Assembly: GCA_030039695.1 (NCBI GenBank)
Contig: JASHVB010000037.1
Span: forward strand, 1-7,769
Length of the DNA stretch: 7,769 nucleotides
Origin: Acetobacteraceae bacterium
Lineage (GTDB): Bacteria; Pseudomonadota; Alphaproteobacteria; Acetobacterales; Acetobacteraceae
Direction: 5' to 3'
Translations under genes and position numbers: made by a program
The notes under the pieces: generated by a model
What the model was told of the DNA's origin: nothing
What the model saw: the letters and a program-made list of their open reading frames with translations, nothing else
Databases searched by the model: none
Shown here: in pieces, positions 6,605 to 7,769 of the stretch
Numbering within the stretch: position 1 is the stretch's first letter
Layout of the letters: every line of letters starts with the position of its first letter

Positions 6605-7769
6605 CTACTGCGCGGCGGCCCGCATCGGCGCCGAGGGCACGCGGCGCTGCTTCAGTTCTTCCGCAACGAGGAACGCGAGCTCCAGCGACTGTTCCGCATT
6701 CAACCGCGGATCGCAGAACGTCTCATAGCGTTCGGTCAGGTCGGCCTCGGTCAACCGGTGCGCGCCGCCAGTGCATTCGGTGACGTCCTGACCCGTCATT
6801 TCCACGTGCACGCCGCCGGCCCAGGTGCCTTCCGTGGCATGGATGTCGAAGAAGCTGCGTACCTCCGACAGGATCGCGTCGAAGTTCCGCGTCTTCAGTT
6901 TGTTGGCGACGGTGGTGACGGTGTTGCCGTGCATCGCATCGCACAGCCACACTACTTTGTGGCCTTCGCGTTCCACCGCGCGGATAAGTGGCGGCAGCTT
7001 CGTTTCCACCTTGTCGGCGCCCATGCGGATGATCAGGGTGATGCGGCCTGGCTCGTTGTCCGGGTTCAAGGTGTCGAGGATGCGCAGCAAATCTCCGGGT
7101 TCCTGTGTCGGGCCGACCTTCATGCCGATTGGGTTCTTGATGCCGCGCATGAACTCGACATGCGCACCCTCCGGTTGGCGTGTGCGATCGCCGATCCACA
7201 GGAAATGCGCGCTGCAGCCGTACCAGTCGCCGGTGGTGGAATCGACGCGCGTCATCGCTTGCTCGTAAGGCAGCAGAAGCGCCTCGTGGCTAATATAGAA
7301 ATCCGTCTCGCGCATGTCGCGCGTGGTCTCGCTCGTCATGCCGCACGCTGTCATGAACGACAGCGTCTCGTCGATGCGGTTCGCCAGGTCGGCGTAACGG
7401 CCAGCGAGCGGCGAGCGCTCGACGAAATCGAGGTTCCAGCGATGCACTTCGTGCAAGTCGGCGTAGCCGCCCGACGCGAAAGCGCGCAGCAGGTTCAGCG
7501 TGCTGGCGGACTGGAAATAGCCGAACTCGATGCGCGCCGGATCGGGGGTGCGAGCTTCCGCGGTGAACTCCGGCCCATTGACCATGTCGCCACGGTAGGA
7601 CGGCAAGGTGACGCGACCCTGCGTTTCCGTGTCGGATGAACGCGGCTTGGCGAACTGTCCCGCCATGCGGCCCATTTTCACCACGGGCAGTGATGCGCCG
7701 AACGTCAGCACCACCGACATCTGCAGCAACACGCGGAACGTGTCGCGGATGATATTGGCCGTGAAGTCG
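6605..7769 (-). CDS. aroG: Class II (plant-type) 3-deoxy-7-phosphoheptulonate synthase, 5' end cut off by window
   Basis: This is the C-terminal 387 residues of a class II DAHP synthase. The enzyme condenses phosphoenolpyruvate with erythrose 4-phosphate in the first step of the shikimate pathway to aromatic amino acids. Full members are about 450-470 residues, so roughly 70-80 are missing upstream. The frame is open to the window edge ([11 protein letters not shown] at visible residues 7-17), so the in-frame GTG at 7732 is internal and not the start. Family blocks in order, in visible-residue numbers: [12 protein letters not shown] (33-44), [17 protein letters not shown] (182-198), [18 protein letters not shown] (203-220), [10 protein letters not shown] (242-251), CDAMHGNT (276-283), [15 protein letters not shown] (318-332) and CDPRLN (352-357). 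Three metal ligands expected from the Mycobacterium enzyme are present (His280, Glu323, Asp353). The fourth, a cysteine, should lie just outside the window. The usual CDPMHGNT reads CDAMHGNT here. The gene leads directly into the NAPRTase-like gene. Confidence 0.95.
   Translation of the reverse strand, partial: DFTANIIRDTFRVLLQMSVVLTFGASLPVVKMGRMAGQFAKPRSSDTETQGRVTLPSYRGDMVNGPEFTAEARTPDPARIEFGYFQSASTLNLLRAFASGGYADLHEVHRWNLDFVERSPLAGRYADLANRIDETLSFMTACGMTSETTRDMRETDFYISHEALLLPYEQAMTRVDSTTGDWYGCSAHFLWIGDRTRQPEGAHVEFMRGIKNPIGMKVGPTQEPGDLLRILDTLNPDNEPGRITLIIRMGADKVETKLPPLIRAVEREGHKVVWLCDAMHGNTVTTVANKLKTRNFDAILSEVRSFFDIHATEGTWAGGVHVEMTGQDVTECTGGAHRLTEADLTERYETFCDPRLNAEQSLELAFLVAEELKQRRVPSAPMRAAAQ

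Noticed and set aside
6758..7639. Plus-strand open frame of 293 codons opposite the DAHP synthase
   Set aside because: It is antisense to a strongly conserved enzyme, and its translation shows no family signature.

Overview
The window is a GC-rich, densely coded stretch of bacterial chromosome. All six genes lie on the minus strand, so transcription runs from base 7769 towards base 1. The content suggests an alphaproteobacterium of the order Rhodospirillales, probably Acetobacteraceae. The reasons are a plant-type (class II) DAHP synthase, a GluRS-like protein whose scaffold resembles the acetic-acid-bacterial GltX type, and a Cache/HAMP hybrid kinase. This assignment rests on remembered family features, not on a search. 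I saw no rRNA, tRNA, CRISPR array, insertion sequence or phage gene.

Layout in the direction of transcription: (1) 7769-6605, class II DAHP synthase (shikimate pathway entry), missing its N-terminus at the window edge. (2) 6599-5415, a nicotinate phosphoribosyltransferase-family protein starting 5 nt after the previous stop, so these two probably form an operon. (3) A 200-bp gap, then 5214-2932, a membrane hybrid sensor histidine kinase with a periplasmic Cache-like sensor, HAMP, HisKA, HATPase and a C-terminal receiver. (4) A 107-bp gap, then 2824-2456, a small acidic protein of unknown function. Its stop overlaps by ATGA the start of (5) 2459-1128, a GluRS (GltX) homologue. (6) A 165-bp gap, then 962-1, the N-terminal 320 residues of a GMC-family flavin oxidoreductase with a GTG start and a strong Shine-Dalgarno.

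The most interesting locus is 1128-2824. The GluRS homologue keeps a full-length open frame and a recognisable tRNA-binding C-terminal half, but it has lost key residues in every active-site segment I could align. These are the HIGH motif (now S-V-A-N), the glutamate-binding E-D-T-D loop (now G-D-L-D), the substrate tyrosine segment, the R-G-E-D-H segment (now R-N-E-S-Q) and the K-L-S-K-R loop (now R-I-A-R-R). It looks like a GluRS pseudoenzyme or repurposed paralogue, translationally coupled to an uncharacterised acidic partner. The other genes look like ordinary metabolic or signalling genes, and no shared pathway links all six.
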